NCBI GenBank assembly: GCA_029948255.1
Contig: JALIZF010001828.1
Span: 582,001-646,000, forward strand
Length of the DNA: 64,000 nucleotides
Direction of reading: 5' to 3'
Source: Telmatactis stephensoni
Lineage: Eukaryota > Cnidaria > Anthozoa > Actiniaria > Isophelliidae
Each line of letters opens with the position of its first letter. The first letter of the stretch is position 1. Below the pieces are notes generated by a model. That model was not told the DNA's origin, did not search any database, and saw only the letters and a program-made list of their open reading frames with translations. The translations under genes and the position numbers were made by a program. Of the stretch, positions 21,603 to 33,895 are shown piece after piece.

Positions 21603-24600
21603 ATGCCTTCGATACCGTGGAATGCTTTTGGAGCAGCAAATCTTCGTCCACGCCGCTTTCCTCGCATTCGAAGGGGAGGTAAAAGACAACCTGTACCAAA
21701 AGTAGACGAATGGAAGATTGTACGTGGAGATACTGTAAGTAGGACAGTACAAAGAGAACTTCACTAGGGTTATATTGGATCACTTCTAAGGTGCACGAGG
21801 TTTTGTCAAATGATAAAGAATCAAAATCAAGTGACCCGTGCCACATTCATGTAAAGTACAAATTGAGGCATCATTGATCTGTTCGTACATGTAAGCTTAA
21901 GTCTTATGTACTGCCATCTACATTTAATAGAAATACCAGGTAAAGTCCTTCATAGTATCAAACAGGGACGGCGGAACATTTTTGAAAGTGCTAGGAGTGT
22001 AGCGTCCGTGATAATGTACAACTTTGTTGTGGTGGAGCTTCTTTAACTATCATATCTCACTAAAATATCTCACACAAAAAGTCCTTCCAGTTCTTCCATC
22101 TCCACTGTTCATGAACAAGGAGCATGTCTTTTTTCCTGGGTGTGATACATAGATTTGGTGTGCTCTTGACTTGATGATGATGATGATGATGATGATGGTG
22201 ATTGTTGTTGTTGTTATTATTGTTATTTTCTATTGAAGGTGATGATTCTAGCTGGAAAGGATAAGGGAAAATCTGGTGAAGTGTCTGATGTAGTAAGGAG
22301 TAAAAACCATGTCTATGTTAAAGGATTGAATACGGTAAGTAATACAGATGTGCTGTGTAAACCATTTAGTTTGAAAATTCAAGCATGACTTTCAGCTTTG
22401 TTGCAAGTGGCTTAGGTTTGACAGATCAGATCCCAAAATATTTGACTTTTTTTGACCAATAAAATGATTTTCACTGACCTTCATCTAATTATTAAATTCC
22501 CTTGTTTTCTTTGTGATGTTTAGTTAATATAAAAATCGCTGACTTTTCAATGACTGGCAACCCTAGTTTAGGCCAGCAACTTCCCCAGCCTTCATCGCAT
22601 GTTTTGTAACATCTGTCTGAAGTCATTTGACTTGAGTCTTATTGCTATTTTACCTTGTTTTTATCACTGTATTTTATTATATAACAGCATCAACGCTACT
22701 TTCGACCTCATGAAGACTTCCCAGGTGGTTTCTATCCAAGTGAAGCTCCCCTTGACATTAACCAAGTATCACTTATTGATCCAAAAGACAAGTATGTTAC
22801 AATCATTCATCCATGTCCCACTTAAGGCTATGTTGTCCAGTGTTGATTTATTATTTAAGCAATATAACATGATTGTGGGCATTTCTCTGTAAAATAAACA
22901 CCATGGAAGATGTACAGCAAGAGAAAAACAAACTTACTTGCTTTTTGAGTGCTCTATATCTTCCAGAATGTTTATATCACAGTACAGAGACATAATGGAT
23001 CATTTTATATTGCTTTTATAAAATATTTTAAACATTTTTGTGCGAGCCGTGTCTCTGTCCTCTGATATTTAAGCATGGTAGCCAGCCAAACAGCACGCAC
23101 ATTACAGTATATCTCAAAATAATATTTTATAATGAGGAATTATAGCACTTGATAATTGCATAGCATAACATGTATTGTTATCCACCAACTTGTGGTCTGT
23201 CACAAATCCTGCATTCTGATTGGCTACTCTACTAGGGGGCTATTCATGATAGCCCTTGGTGGAGAAAAGCACCAGTTTTGAAATGAAAAAAAATGGTGGC
23301 TGAATCCTGATTTGCAGATGTTTCTTATTTTACGTTTGACCTACAAGTTGACAAATACTAAAACAATTAGACCTCTTGCCCTCGTAGGCCATGAGTCAAA
23401 TAGCTCACTCAGCCTACGTCCTTGTTAATTGTTAGCTCCATACATTGAAACCCTGTTAATACAGCTATCTTGGTGGATACTAAAACAATAAATTAGACCT
23501 CTTGCCCTCATGGGGGCTGGGCCACAAGTCAAATAGCTCACTCAGCCTACGTCCTTGTTAATTGTTAGCTCCATACATTGAAACCCTGTTAATACAGCTA
23601 TCTATGGGTGCAAAATAATTGACCATAATAATGGGGTGGCTCTAGCAATGGGATATTTTTTACAAGAGATTGAGTGCAATTTCTAGTTGTTGGACTAAAA
23701 GGTGTTGGCTGTAATTGTGGGATGGACATATTAGCAGGGTGGCCATCAGGTGGAGTTTCACTTTAGTCATGTTGTTCTTTGTAGAGGTGAACTGTTCTTG
23801 TTCCAAGGCTGCAAATACTGTTTTTGATAAGCAGGTCGTTTGTCAGACAAGAGACAAATGTGACCTTTAAAAAGTATACCAGACAAAATTAACAAAAAAT
23901 TATTTGAAACAAAATGAATTGGGTTCAGTCAAATGTCTGCTCATTTGTAAGCCAAATCAGGATTTTTATTGATCATTTGTTTATTGACCAACACCTATTT
24001 GCAGACTTGGTGTTCCCACCTGACAAGCTTACATGTACCACCCGTGACTGACGGGGTTTTGTAACAGTAAGTTGTAGTTGTTGTTCAAGCATACATTTAG
24101 GTCTCCGTTGTAGCTTTGACATCTTTGCAGGTGCACATATTCTAAATGCAGGATTGTGCCTGGGTGGAGGCTGCCCTAACTGCAAGCATTTTTATAACCA
24201 GATAATTTCTGTATGCCTAGTCCTGAAGAACACCTCTGAAGTATAAGTAACTGACTTTTTGTGTGCTTTACCAGCAAACCCACAGATGTTGTATACAGAT
24301 ATACAGAAAAAGGTGACAAAGTTAGAGTATCAACACACAGTGGACACATCATTACTAAACCAACGTGGGAGAGAAGAGACTGGAAAGTTAGATCAGCTGT
24401 TAAAGGTATGGAACTATGTACACTTTGGTGAATTAACATTTTGAATGGACAAAATTAGTTCCTATTATAGATTGGGACACATTTAGTGTTGGTCTCAGAC
24501 GTGAGAATTTGATACATATGAGCTCATGAAACTTGAACTTGGTGAACAGCTAATGTCAATTATGAGCAAAATATCACTTGTAGACTGCAAAATTAATGCT

Positions 24601-25067
24601 AGTCTCTGATGATGATGTACACTTAGCCAAATATCTTAGAAAATATGATAGAAAATTGCAGATACTCCAGAAAAATAAATGACTGACACAGAATTTGCTC
24701 TAAAGTTCATGTAGCCTTTTCAATGATGCAAAGATGAGCATTTTACTTTTGTTACTTTGTATATTTACACTAAATAATTTCTGCCATAGATGGTGATTTT
24801 GATACCGCAGCTACAGCAGCATCTTCAAGAACATACATTCCTTCATTACTACACTTTCATGAAGAAATAATGAAGATATTACATGTAAAACCAACCATTC
24901 CCAAAACAGAGTTGGACAGAAGAGACTTCATTATGAAAGAAATTGAAACTGCTTGTAACTGGAGTATAGATACAGCAGAGATAAAGGACTCTAAATTAGG
25001 CATATATGATAGTGTTGTGCTATTTTTTATGGGTTTTAAAGACAGATTTACCAAATCTAAAAAATAG
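21603..25067 (+). CDS. MRPL24: Mitochondrial large ribosomal subunit protein uL24m
   Basis: Five exons, 21603-21734, 22239-22334, 22688-22791, 24275-24405 and 24790-25067, give 246 residues with every junction in phase. The Arg-rich start (RPRRFPRIRRGGKRQ) suits mitochondrial import. The KOW segment spans exons 1-2: DEWKIVRGDTVMILAGKDKG then KSGEV...VYVKGLNT. HQRYFRP, PSEAPLDINQVSLIDP, KPTDVVYRYTEKGDKVRVSTHSG and RTYIP follow as in vertebrate L24m. The human protein is about 216 residues; this one has an extra C-terminal stretch of about 55 residues ending FKDRFTKSKK. It is intact. uL24m is an assembly-initiating rRNA-binding protein. Confidence 0.92.
22170..22230. repeat. GAT and TTG/TTA microsatellites in MRPL24 intron 1
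   Basis: A (GAT)n run at about 22176-22196 is followed by (TTG)n and (TTA)n, ending just before the exon 2 acceptor at 22238. Confidence 0.8.
23354..23606. repeat. Tandem duplication of about 125 bp in MRPL24 intron 3
   Basis: The block from ACTAAAACAATTAGACCTC to CTGTTAATACAGCTATCT occurs twice in direct orientation with few differences. The second copy has a short insertion (GGGGGCTGGGCC). It looks like a recent local duplication with no coding role. Confidence 0.85.
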
Positions 25068-25080
25068 TATCATATGGTGT

Positions 25081-25086
25081 AATAAA
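25081..25086 (+). terminator. MRPL24: Polyadenylation signal of MRPL24
   Basis: AATAAA 14 bp after the MRPL24 stop codon. The 3' UTR is therefore probably very short. Confidence 0.65.
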
Positions 25087-25736
25087 ACAATCATTCTTCT
25101 TTGCATTGTTTTTTACTGTAAGTGTACTACCTAAAGTTGCTATTTTTAGGGACAACACAATGCACCTATCGATGTAAGTCCTGTGGGGGTAGTACTCAGG
25201 CAATGGATGGAGATTTGAATTTTTTATCATTTTTCCATATTTCCATGTTTAGGTTAAGGAATAGCAAAATTTAAAGTATATCCGTGTCATAAAAATTGAA
25301 ACCACAACAATACGTGATATTTCATGTTTATTAATAATGAGCTGTTATAGGCAGTGTATAGAGTAGAATATTGTAGCTCTTGAAAACCATGGCATACAAT
25401 AGATTTTCCATATGACCAGTAACTGTTGGAAGTGATGTCACAGCAGTCGGACTTGTTGGATGAACTTCAATAAAGTTCTTATTTCATTAGTTTTTTGTTT
25501 GTTCATCCAACATGGCTTCTCCTTCGTTACCTTTTGATTCTCAAAGGAATAAAGGTTTCAAGCCCATCAATGGAAAAAGTTTGACGATGAAATCTATATC
25601 TAAGAGCACGTGACAAACCCCCAGAATCTTTCTGAAGAATCATTTAAATATATTTTTTTCAGAAGACCAAGACAATAGTTTCCATGGAAAATATTCAAGA
25701 TCTCAAACACTCTGATACTGTGGCTAGTTCCAGGAG

Positions 25737-25870
25737 TAAGGGCCCGTTCACATGAGAGAGGGTGCCCCTATGTAGCAGGGATAACTCTTTTGTTTTCTTT
25801 TCCCTGGGGGTCACAAAACAAGAGTTATCCCTACTACACAGGGGCCACCTCTCATGTGAATGGTCCCTAA
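25737..25870. mobile_element. Palindromic MITE
   Basis: GGGCCCGTTCACATGAGAG on the left and CTCTCATGTGAATGGTCCC on the right are inverted. The inner arms AGGGATAACTCTT and AAGAGTTATCCCT pair as well. It lies between MRPL24 and SUGP1, which converge here. Confidence 0.7.
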
Positions 25871-26068
25871 AACAAAATGCCTCGGCCTGAAAATGACACC
25901 ATTCTTTGGTTTTATTCCTGGAAGACTTTGTATCAAGTAAAATATTTGAGATCTCAAACAGTTTATAAGTGACAAGCTACTCAAACAATGCAAACAATAA
26001 ACCTGTGAAATTAATTAATAAGAGCCTTTGTTTTTCAATATTTTTAAACATTGAAAATAATATTAAAC

Positions 26069-26257
26069 ATTACTGCAAAAACACTTGTATCATGACCAAG
26101 AACTTTAAACTTCAATTGATTTTGGGTTTTTCTGATTTGCCAGTCACGTGAAGGGGATAGAACTCCAACCCCTCCCTTCACATGATTGGCAGATCAGAAA
26201 ACTCCCAAACCAACTGAAATATAAAGTTGGTCACAATAAAAGTGTTTTTGCAGTAAT
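26069..26257. mobile_element. MITE with perfect 18-bp TIRs
   Basis: ATTACTGCAAAAACACTT and AAGTGTTTTTGCAGTAAT are exact complements at the two ends of a 189-bp segment. Inner arms around GGTTTTTCTGAT and ATCAGAAAACTCC also pair. Confidence 0.8.
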
Positions 26258-26344
26258 TAGTTGGTGCATTTTTTGTTCATTTACTGTCTACATTTGATTT
26301 ATATTTTTGTCAACACCTGAAAGGATGATTGTACATAAATAGTA

Positions 26345-26495
26345 TAGAGCAGATTTCGTATGAGTGTGAAACGGACCTTGTGGTGCCGTAATCGTGTCAG
26401 TGCCAGGATCTCTATAAAAACATTTGAAATTTCTGCCGTAACCGTGTGCCGTGACCATACAGTGCCGTTTTCACAGTGATACGAAATCTTCTCTA
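26345..26495. mobile_element. Best-preserved MITE of the TAGAGCAGATTTCGTATGA family
   Basis: The 151-bp copy runs from TAGAGCAGATTTCGTATGA to TGATACGAAATCTTCTCTA. It is flanked by TA on both sides, compatible with a TA target duplication. The interior has GTGCCGTAATCGTGTCAGTGCC and TGCCGTAACCGTG. Confidence 0.8.
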
Positions 26496-26696
26496 ATAGA
26501 TGTTATCAATACATTTTTCTATTCATACCTGTAGTACATACAGTATAGCCTCATACACAGACATCTTTAGGGTTGTCAGGCAACACAAATCTTTGTTGTG
26601 TGACAATCCTTAGAAGGACATCTGTGAAGAAAACTATGGTACAAAAAGTTGCAGTCTAACATTCTTAAAGTATGTGAGTTGAATCAACACTGGTTT

Positions 26697-29600
26697 TCAA
26701 TAATAAGGCCGTCTTGGATTATTCTGAAAAATAAAATAAGCAAAAGTATAATGTAAACAACTAAATGTTATCATGTGACCCATACGGCCCAGCTTATGTG
26801 CTGCTAATTAAGAATACAAGAGATGACATGATCAGGGGCATATGGCTTTGCCCAAGTGAGCCATAAAAACCTGTATGACCCGGCCTGCTCATTTCTGCGT
26901 GCTATAATCTTATTTGTATTACAGAGGGTTTTTTTAGCACTTTTTATAACGGAAAAATCAGGTCAGGTGATAAAATGTTTATTGGCTGAGTTAGGTTGGG
27001 GCAGATGGAAAAATCTGGCTCTTGGTCATTTGTACAGACCTCAAGCTAAATATTTTGCCATCCATCCCACTCAGTCAGCAAGTACATATATATATACTGT
27101 GCTAAATGTTTGGCAATGCATCATTTGCTTTAGTGTTTAAAGGTGATGTTACACAGGTCAATTTGCAAGATTTTCCATGCAACAAATGTTACCCATAAAG
27201 TTTATGCCATGGAAAATACAAAATGCAGCAGCTATTTTTAGCAATATTTTTGCTTAGTAAACAAGTTGCAAATGTTTGATATGAATATTTTTAAACCTTT
27301 TAATGCAAAATTATCAATTTGACCAAGTGTTGCACTGAAAATCGTTGCAAATCAACCCATGTAACATCACTTTAACTGAATGACTGTTAAATGATCTCCA
27401 TAAAATTTGTACAGTAATTAATCCAAAAAATATTAATTTTAAAAGATTGAAATTATGCATATAAATTATTTATACATTTGAGCAAAAACTGGTGGAATTC
27501 TAATAAAATATTTGCTTTGTGCATTCATGTCAATTTCTTACGTTTCCATAGACTGTTACTAAAGTTTCAAAGAATATATACCTACATGTATGTTAAAAAA
27601 CGTCGCATTAAGTCAACAGTGTCACTCCAAGACTGCAAAGGATTTTAGTTTTCTAGTAATTAATGTAATCATAGCATGTTTGGGTTGCATAAAACATGAA
27701 TACAAAAGGCTTAATTGCTCATAATGCTTGCCGTGGAATGCTTAAAATGTTCACCAAGGAAACATCACACAAGGAAAGATAATAGTGAATTAATTAAAAG
27801 TAAAACTGCCAAAATCCTTTGCAGTCTTGGAGTGTACACTGTGGACTTGTTGCAACAACGTTTTTGGATTCGGTGTATTATGTGTAATCAAGGCTAATGC
27901 TGAACAAAAGGAGCTCAAAACTTATAGGAGTGAAGTAATTAATGCTTACCAGTGGATTGGGCCTAAACTTATATGCCAGCATCATACGTTTACGATAGAG
28001 ATCAAATTCATCATCATCTTGCTTCACTTCACCAACTTTTTCTTCGCCAAGTCCTCCTGAGCCTCCAGCTGGTGTGTAACTCCTTTAAGACAAATATATG
28101 AATAGTAAAGCAGGGTAAATAATCAAGTAGAGTTGAAGATAATCTTGGATCACTCAGATACTGTAAATTAGCGACAACTAGATATAGAGCAGGTATTGTA
28201 TAAGTGTGAAAAGGACTGCACTGTACTGTGCCAGTGACATGTTGTCTGTAAAAGCTTTTGAATTTCCTGCCATAACTGTGCCTATGACCATGCCATTTTC
28301 ATCGTCATGCCAAATTTACTCTAGATATCTTGCTCAAGAAGGGATGGTGAATTAATGGATCTATAAAATCAGGGTCTCACAAAATTTCAGTCTTGAAATC
28401 TTTTTCTCCTCCAAACCAAATCCTAACCCTGTACTCCTTTCACTTGTCTCTGGATTTTGGGAGATTTTAGTGCATGATTCCCAAAACCCCTAGAAGTGTT
28501 GCCTTCAGAGGAGGCTGTCCTATCTCTGAGTCTTGAATGACAGAAACAAACAAATTCAGCAAAAAATGTCTTACAGGGCTCAAAAGGACAGCCATTGTTT
28601 TGCAGTCTTGTTGAGTTTTGTGATGACCATTCACCACCTGTTCTAGTGAAATCCAAGTCAAGATCTGATATCTAATAATTATGTTTGCAAAAATCTCAAG
28701 GTGTAAACTATACAGTGATGTGGACGTTCTGGAATGTACATGTGTGATATGGCTTTGCAAAATGTGTTCTACAGCTGTATATATGGAGCAGTTCTCATTA
28801 AGTCAGCTCTGCCAGCTTTTCAACCATGCCACTTGAGATTTAAATGAAATGTCACTTTGCTAAAATTAATGTTTGATTATTTGAATGAGTGATTAATCTA
28901 AGCTACATGTATTATAGGTCATACATGTATTTGCTACGGGCAAAGCGAGCAGCGACACTATTTGTGACGATGATTTCCTGTGTTATGTACGATTGAGGTG
29001 GCCTAGGCCATTTGTTGGCTTGCAATCTTGAAATTTTGGCATGTAGACATGTAGAGAGAACAATGATCCATAATGTCATCGAAATATGCTTGGAATGATT
29101 AGAATTTATGGTCAGCAGTGAATCACTCAAAACTGGAGCTGGTCTTGTTGTCGAAAAGTTGTCTATTCAGAGTTGTTATACTCCATGGATCCACTAAATC
29201 CATTGTTTTATGCTCTTGGAAGTATTCAACAAGGTCACAAACTATGAACTGTTTAGTGATATTTCTCGGGGAAGACAATGTTCTTTTATAAGTTTCTCAT
29301 GGTCGTTGATCAATCGATCGAAGCAAGACGATAAGCTCAGATAAGTTGCTTTCGAATGTCCTCTGAGAGGTAAAAATCTCTTTAGAAAGGCACATGATAT
29401 CGCTAAAATTTCTGGTGAATCGAAATTTTGCTTACGCAGACTACTCTCAGTAATTAAATCCACATATATCTATACCACAAAGAGTAAAACAACAATTCTT
29501 TGTTAGATTCTCTGTAACAATATATATTTATCAAGTACTTTTTAGCTGCTAGGGCCAGTTATCAATGACATCAATCAGTTATTTTTTAAATCATTGCTAC

Positions 29601-32600
29601 ATTAGTTATTTGTCATCAGTCAATTGAGGGTGAAATTTGTTGCTTCACCCTCTGGAATTTCATTTCTACTAAGCACTTTTGTTTTGACAGTTCAATTGTT
29701 GACCCCACATCATATCTTTATACCGCACTAATATTCATCAAACTCACAAACGCTTTTGTGACGTTTTCCAAGGGACGGCACTGTTCGGCGTAGACGAGTT
29801 TTTTGGGGTCAAACTTTTCGCTGAGTTTTTTTAAAGCCTCGTACAATATACAGTTATAATCAGCTCACAGCACTTCACTTTCTGTTAGAAACGGCTAGTA
29901 TATAAAAACATCATCTTGTGTATTGTACATGTAACTACTAGATAAACACTGGTTTATGTGTGTCTGAAGAACATCATTGCTAACCATGTCACAAATCCAT
30001 GTTCTTCTTTAGTCCCTGATGATCAGCTAAAGGCCCAACAGCTTGGAAAAAATAAGTACATATATGAAAATACAAAGAAAAATGTTCATCTCTAAATATT
30101 AGCTTACTTATTGATGGGTGCTGTAATCCCCTGGCCTTTGGAGCCAAGTCCTTTGCCTTCAGTCCAACCAGCCTTTTTTAACATTTGATAACCAACATTT
30201 TCTTCAGTGAGCTTGAACTCAGCATAATCAGAAAGGTCAATCTCCTCCAGGCCTTTCTCTCCTTTCACTGCTTTTACTTTAGCAGCAAATTTCTTTAACT
30301 CATCAGGAGGTAGGAAATCTCCAATGTGGTGCTTGCCTTTGGCTTGTTCAGTGAGCTTCTTTGCTTCGTCTGTAAAAAAATAACTTTATTTAAGTGTCTT
30401 CTAGTGCTTGTGCACTAATTGGGGGACACTGTACTCTCACACACACTATACCTCTGCATTAAGTATTTTGCAAATAATCACTCGACTCACATGTTGATTT
30501 TTGCAGAGTTTTTAATAATGTTAAATTTAATAACAGAGTTTTTATCAATGTTAAATTTAATTTATAATTTTAAGCACACAATCATGTGTGCCAGACCATG
30601 AGCCAGCCATGCAGGCTTGATTGTTTAGTGTGTAATTTTTTTAGTTGTGTAATTTTGTTTAAATGTAGAACTTTCACATTATTTTTTTTTAATTCACCAT
30701 GGAAAACATGTTTTTATTGATTTTATGAGAAAAATGACCTTCATTTAAACTAGTGCGGTGTTTCCTTGATGATTTGATTTTTATTAGTGACCACGCTTTC
30801 AGCCGTTCTAGCCATCTTCAGGATCTAGGGTTTGTGTGTGTGTGTGTGTGTTCCATTTGATGACATACCGTAGACCCTAAAGATGTCAGCATTGGGTTTG
30901 TGTGTGTTCCATTTTATGACATACCATAGACCCCAAAGATGGCCACAATGGCCAAAAGCTTGGTCATCAACCAAATTAAAATGCAGAGCCAGAGGAAATG
31001 TGAAATTTAAAAAATACCTGCATACAGAGATGTGCACAGTAAGTTTACTTAATAATAAAATGTAATAATTATTGAAGAGCTGCCCAAAACTAGGACTAAG
31101 AGACTTTCTGATAATTTTTTTATTTGAATTGCTATGAATGGCATTCTTATGCCAAAATATCAATGCATCAAAAAGTCACTTAGGCCATTTGCATGGCCAT
31201 CCCTTCAATTTGTCAAATGCCAGTCAACCTGCAGCAACTCAGAAGATCTGTTGTGATTGGAGAAACAAAACAATACATTTCATCATCTACTTGTTCTATT
31301 GTTTTATTCATTATTGTTTTACAGTGAGGCTACCAATCTTAGATCTTACAAAAAGTGCAACCCACCCCCCAAATGTACCTGCAGTCTTGGTCATTTCAAC
31401 TTTACGTTTTTTATGTTCCCAAGTGCCTTCATCATCAACATCCTCATCAGAATCATACTCATACTTGGGTTTCTTGGATGGTCCTGCTGCTTCTGCACTT
31501 TCAGCTGCTTTAACTGCTGCTCTTTTAGCAAGGATGCGATAGTAGACATTTGTAATCTATAAAATACACATCACCCAGCATCAGCCCTTTCAAAGTTAGC
31601 ACTTATGTTGAATTATGGAACTGTTTTGATGGACACCATTTCACTTGAAGTTATAGTAATATGCTTCTAAACCAACTTGGACAATGACTCTTAGTCTCAT
31701 TAATTTTGCCTATATTTTCTACATTCTGTGGCTTGTTTCATTTTGATAGATGAAGTCTGTCCCTCAAAACAGCTCCAAAATTCAATGAGATCCCACCTTC
31801 AGAAATGGCAATACTGTATTGCACTTTGAAATCAGAAGCCCAATTAATGAGTAATCAATAAGTGATGGTACATATTTGCCTGCCTTGACTCCCAGATATT
31901 ATTTGAACCTTGGACAATACTCATTCTAATTTTGATGGGGATGGGTCACTAGAACTCCAATAACCTGCCCTTGTGAATAATTATGACACTCAAAACTGCA
32001 AAATCCATACCGTGTGTAGGCAACTCAACATACCACAGAAGTCTCTTAAGAGGTTTTTAATTCCTCAGCCACACCTTCAACTTTTGTCTCTCCACTAAAA
32101 ACTTTCAACTTCTTACTAAGTTTGCATACCTTTTGCATACATCAGCAACCCTTTGACTAATTAACAGTGAGTAAAACTTAAAAGAACGCTCACACATGCA
32201 AAAAGAACAAAAACGTTTTAAGTGGAGACACAGATGTTTGAAGGCATGGCTGAGACATGTTTTTTCTGGCATTTAAAACCAACTTTGGTGACATCTCTCA
32301 TAGAACAAAAATTAGAGAATTGACAACAAACAAATATGTATAAGTGGCCATCCATTTAATTTTTGAAGGGGGTCATCTGGTCAGCATGTCTTCTTAATGA
32401 ATTTTTTTTTCAGACCCATATAATGTTGAATTTATGAATGAATGTGAGAATTTTATTTCATTATTGTGTATGTTTGTACATGTATCAATGTTTATGTGCA
32501 TTTTCATTTTTCACCCAAAAAGAGCTTGCACCATTTTTTTTTTCAAAAATATCCACCTCACCCCCCTAAAAAGTGAAATGGTTGACCCCTTATTATGGTA

Positions 32601-33797
32601 CCTCTTCCTGCTCTTTTCTTTGTCTTTCCTTCTCTTCTGCCTCTGCCGTGCTCATAGGAACACTGTGTTCAATGGCTACTTCAGCTGCTATTTGTGCTGC
32701 TATTCTTGCTGCTTCTGTCATTGCACTACCACTGCTTGTAATGGTGCTTGTTGCGGCAGGTGTTGACACTGGGGGTGCTTCTTGCCATCTACTTTTACGT
32801 TTCCTTCTAACTGGGTTGGTAGATGTGTTGGTACTTGGTGTCTGTCCAGTTACCAAACTGAAAACACAATACAGTAGATTCATTAGTATACAGTTTGGGT
32901 GATGTTTTTGTTCAGGTGTCCTGAAATAGAAGACATGACGTCTTCACAGAAGTAATGAATTTGATATATTAGTCATCTCAAGTTCTGCTCTCGTGTCGCA
33001 TTGCATTTACTAAATCAGCCTATATCTCTAATGAAGGATGTTAAAGAAGAAGCAAATCTCTTCTTGACATCTGAACATGTCAAACATTGCCTAATGCAAG
33101 TTGGACTATAACCTTTTACCTTGTAGTTTGTGCTTCATCTCTGCTGATTGTATAACTTGTGTTGTATAGTCGTGATGCTTCTATCATGGTCTGTGCTTCT
33201 GGTGGGGAAACTTAATTATAGATCCATGAGACGCAATGCTTATACACATACCTTTTTACATCAATCCCTGGTAATAACGTAATCAAACTTGTTTCTTAAT
33301 CAAAATCCTACTCAAGCTAACCAGTTATCCTCATGAGTTGAGGGTTAGACTCAATTTTAAATAAATAAACTACAGTCCATGTTGGTTAGAAATAAATAAT
33401 TGGATTCACTCATGTATCTTTCATTACCATTTTCAGCGAGACAGTCATCCCTCTCAAAGACATCGTGTGCTTTCAATACAGGTCTGGTAGAAGTGTTCTT
33501 CTTCACTGATGATATTTTCAAACTAACAGACGGTCTATTAGTTGAGTTATTGTCCACTTTTGTTGACGAGGAAGCGGCTGATTGTTGCTTCTGCATGGCT
33601 TGAAAGCGCGCTAAAAACGAGCCATCATTGACGAATAAACCAGGGTTTGGAGGAGGGGATGTTTGAGTGTTCACTGATGAAGGGTAGCTTGGTGGAAGAG
33701 GTGGGTTAATGTTGTTTGATTTGCTCTTCTTTTCTTCAATTCTTTTCAAAAGTTCTCGCTTTTTCTCCTCGATTAACTGCCATTGACCCGACGCCAT
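26697..33797 (-). CDS. SUGP1: SUGP1-like splicing factor (G-patch) lacking SURP modules
   Basis: Seven minus-strand exons: 33797-33428, 33198-33120, 32857-32602, 31556-31379, 30369-30108, 28082-27950 and 26723-26697. All junctions hold phase; the product is 434 residues (human about 645). Matching landmarks are [24 protein letters not shown] (the U2AF-ligand-like KRKSRW motif), [33 protein letters not shown], the G-patch [18 protein letters not shown] and the C-terminal [15 protein letters not shown] joined to NNPRRPYY. The last exon supplies only eight codons. SUGP1 acts in branch-site recognition with SF3B1 and recruits DHX15 through its G-patch. The two SURP modules expected between the first and second landmarks are absent, and the 229-bp intron there has no room for them. 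Confidence 0.92.
27138..27375. mobile_element. MITE in SUGP1 intron 6
   Basis: TTTAAAGGTGATGTTACA at the left is answered by TGTAACATCACTTTAA at the right, 238 bp overall. Inner segments GGTCAATTTGCAA and TTGCAAATCAACCC also pair. A related CATTGCGAGACAAG/TGTAACATCGC segment occurs at 46790-47035. Confidence 0.7.
28185..28323. mobile_element. MITE copy, TAGAGCAGATTTCGTATGA family, in SUGP1 intron 5
   Basis: The left end TAGAGCAGGTATTGTATAAG and right end GCCAAATTTACTCTA are diverged versions of the family termini. The interior GTGCCAGTGACATG and TGCCATAACTGTG keep the family pattern. Confidence 0.6.
28324..30107. other. Remainder of SUGP1 intron 5
   Basis: Between SUGP1 exons 5 and 6. Minus-strand open stretches at 29242-29463 ([18 protein letters not shown]...) and 28912-29130 are broken by stops. 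They might be an old transposon remnant but match nothing I recognise. No splice-compatible extra SUGP1 exon (such as a SURP module) was found. Confidence 0.4.
30425..30500 (-). mobile_element. SINE tail fragment
   Basis: Contains TACCTCTGCATTAAGTATTTTGC and CTCGACTCACATGTTGATTTTTGC, matching the tail region of the SINE copies at 46065 and 48255. Only the 3' part is present. Confidence 0.5.
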
Positions 33798-33895
33798 CTT
33801 TGCTTCTTCTTTTTCACCCTCCTTTTTACTAGATCCAGGAATTTGTTGTCAAAAACCTACACAGGCACCCCACAATCAGAAAGCAAGGAAATCGA

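Noticed and set aside
21388..21705. 105-residue frame overlapping the MRPL24 start
   Set aside because: Different frame from the clearly conserved MRPL24 exon and begins in the mobile element arm.
29242..29463. 73-residue minus-strand frame in SUGP1 intron 5
   Set aside because: It looks somewhat protein-like but is bounded by stops and matches nothing I recognise; it cannot be an exon of SUGP1 in phase.
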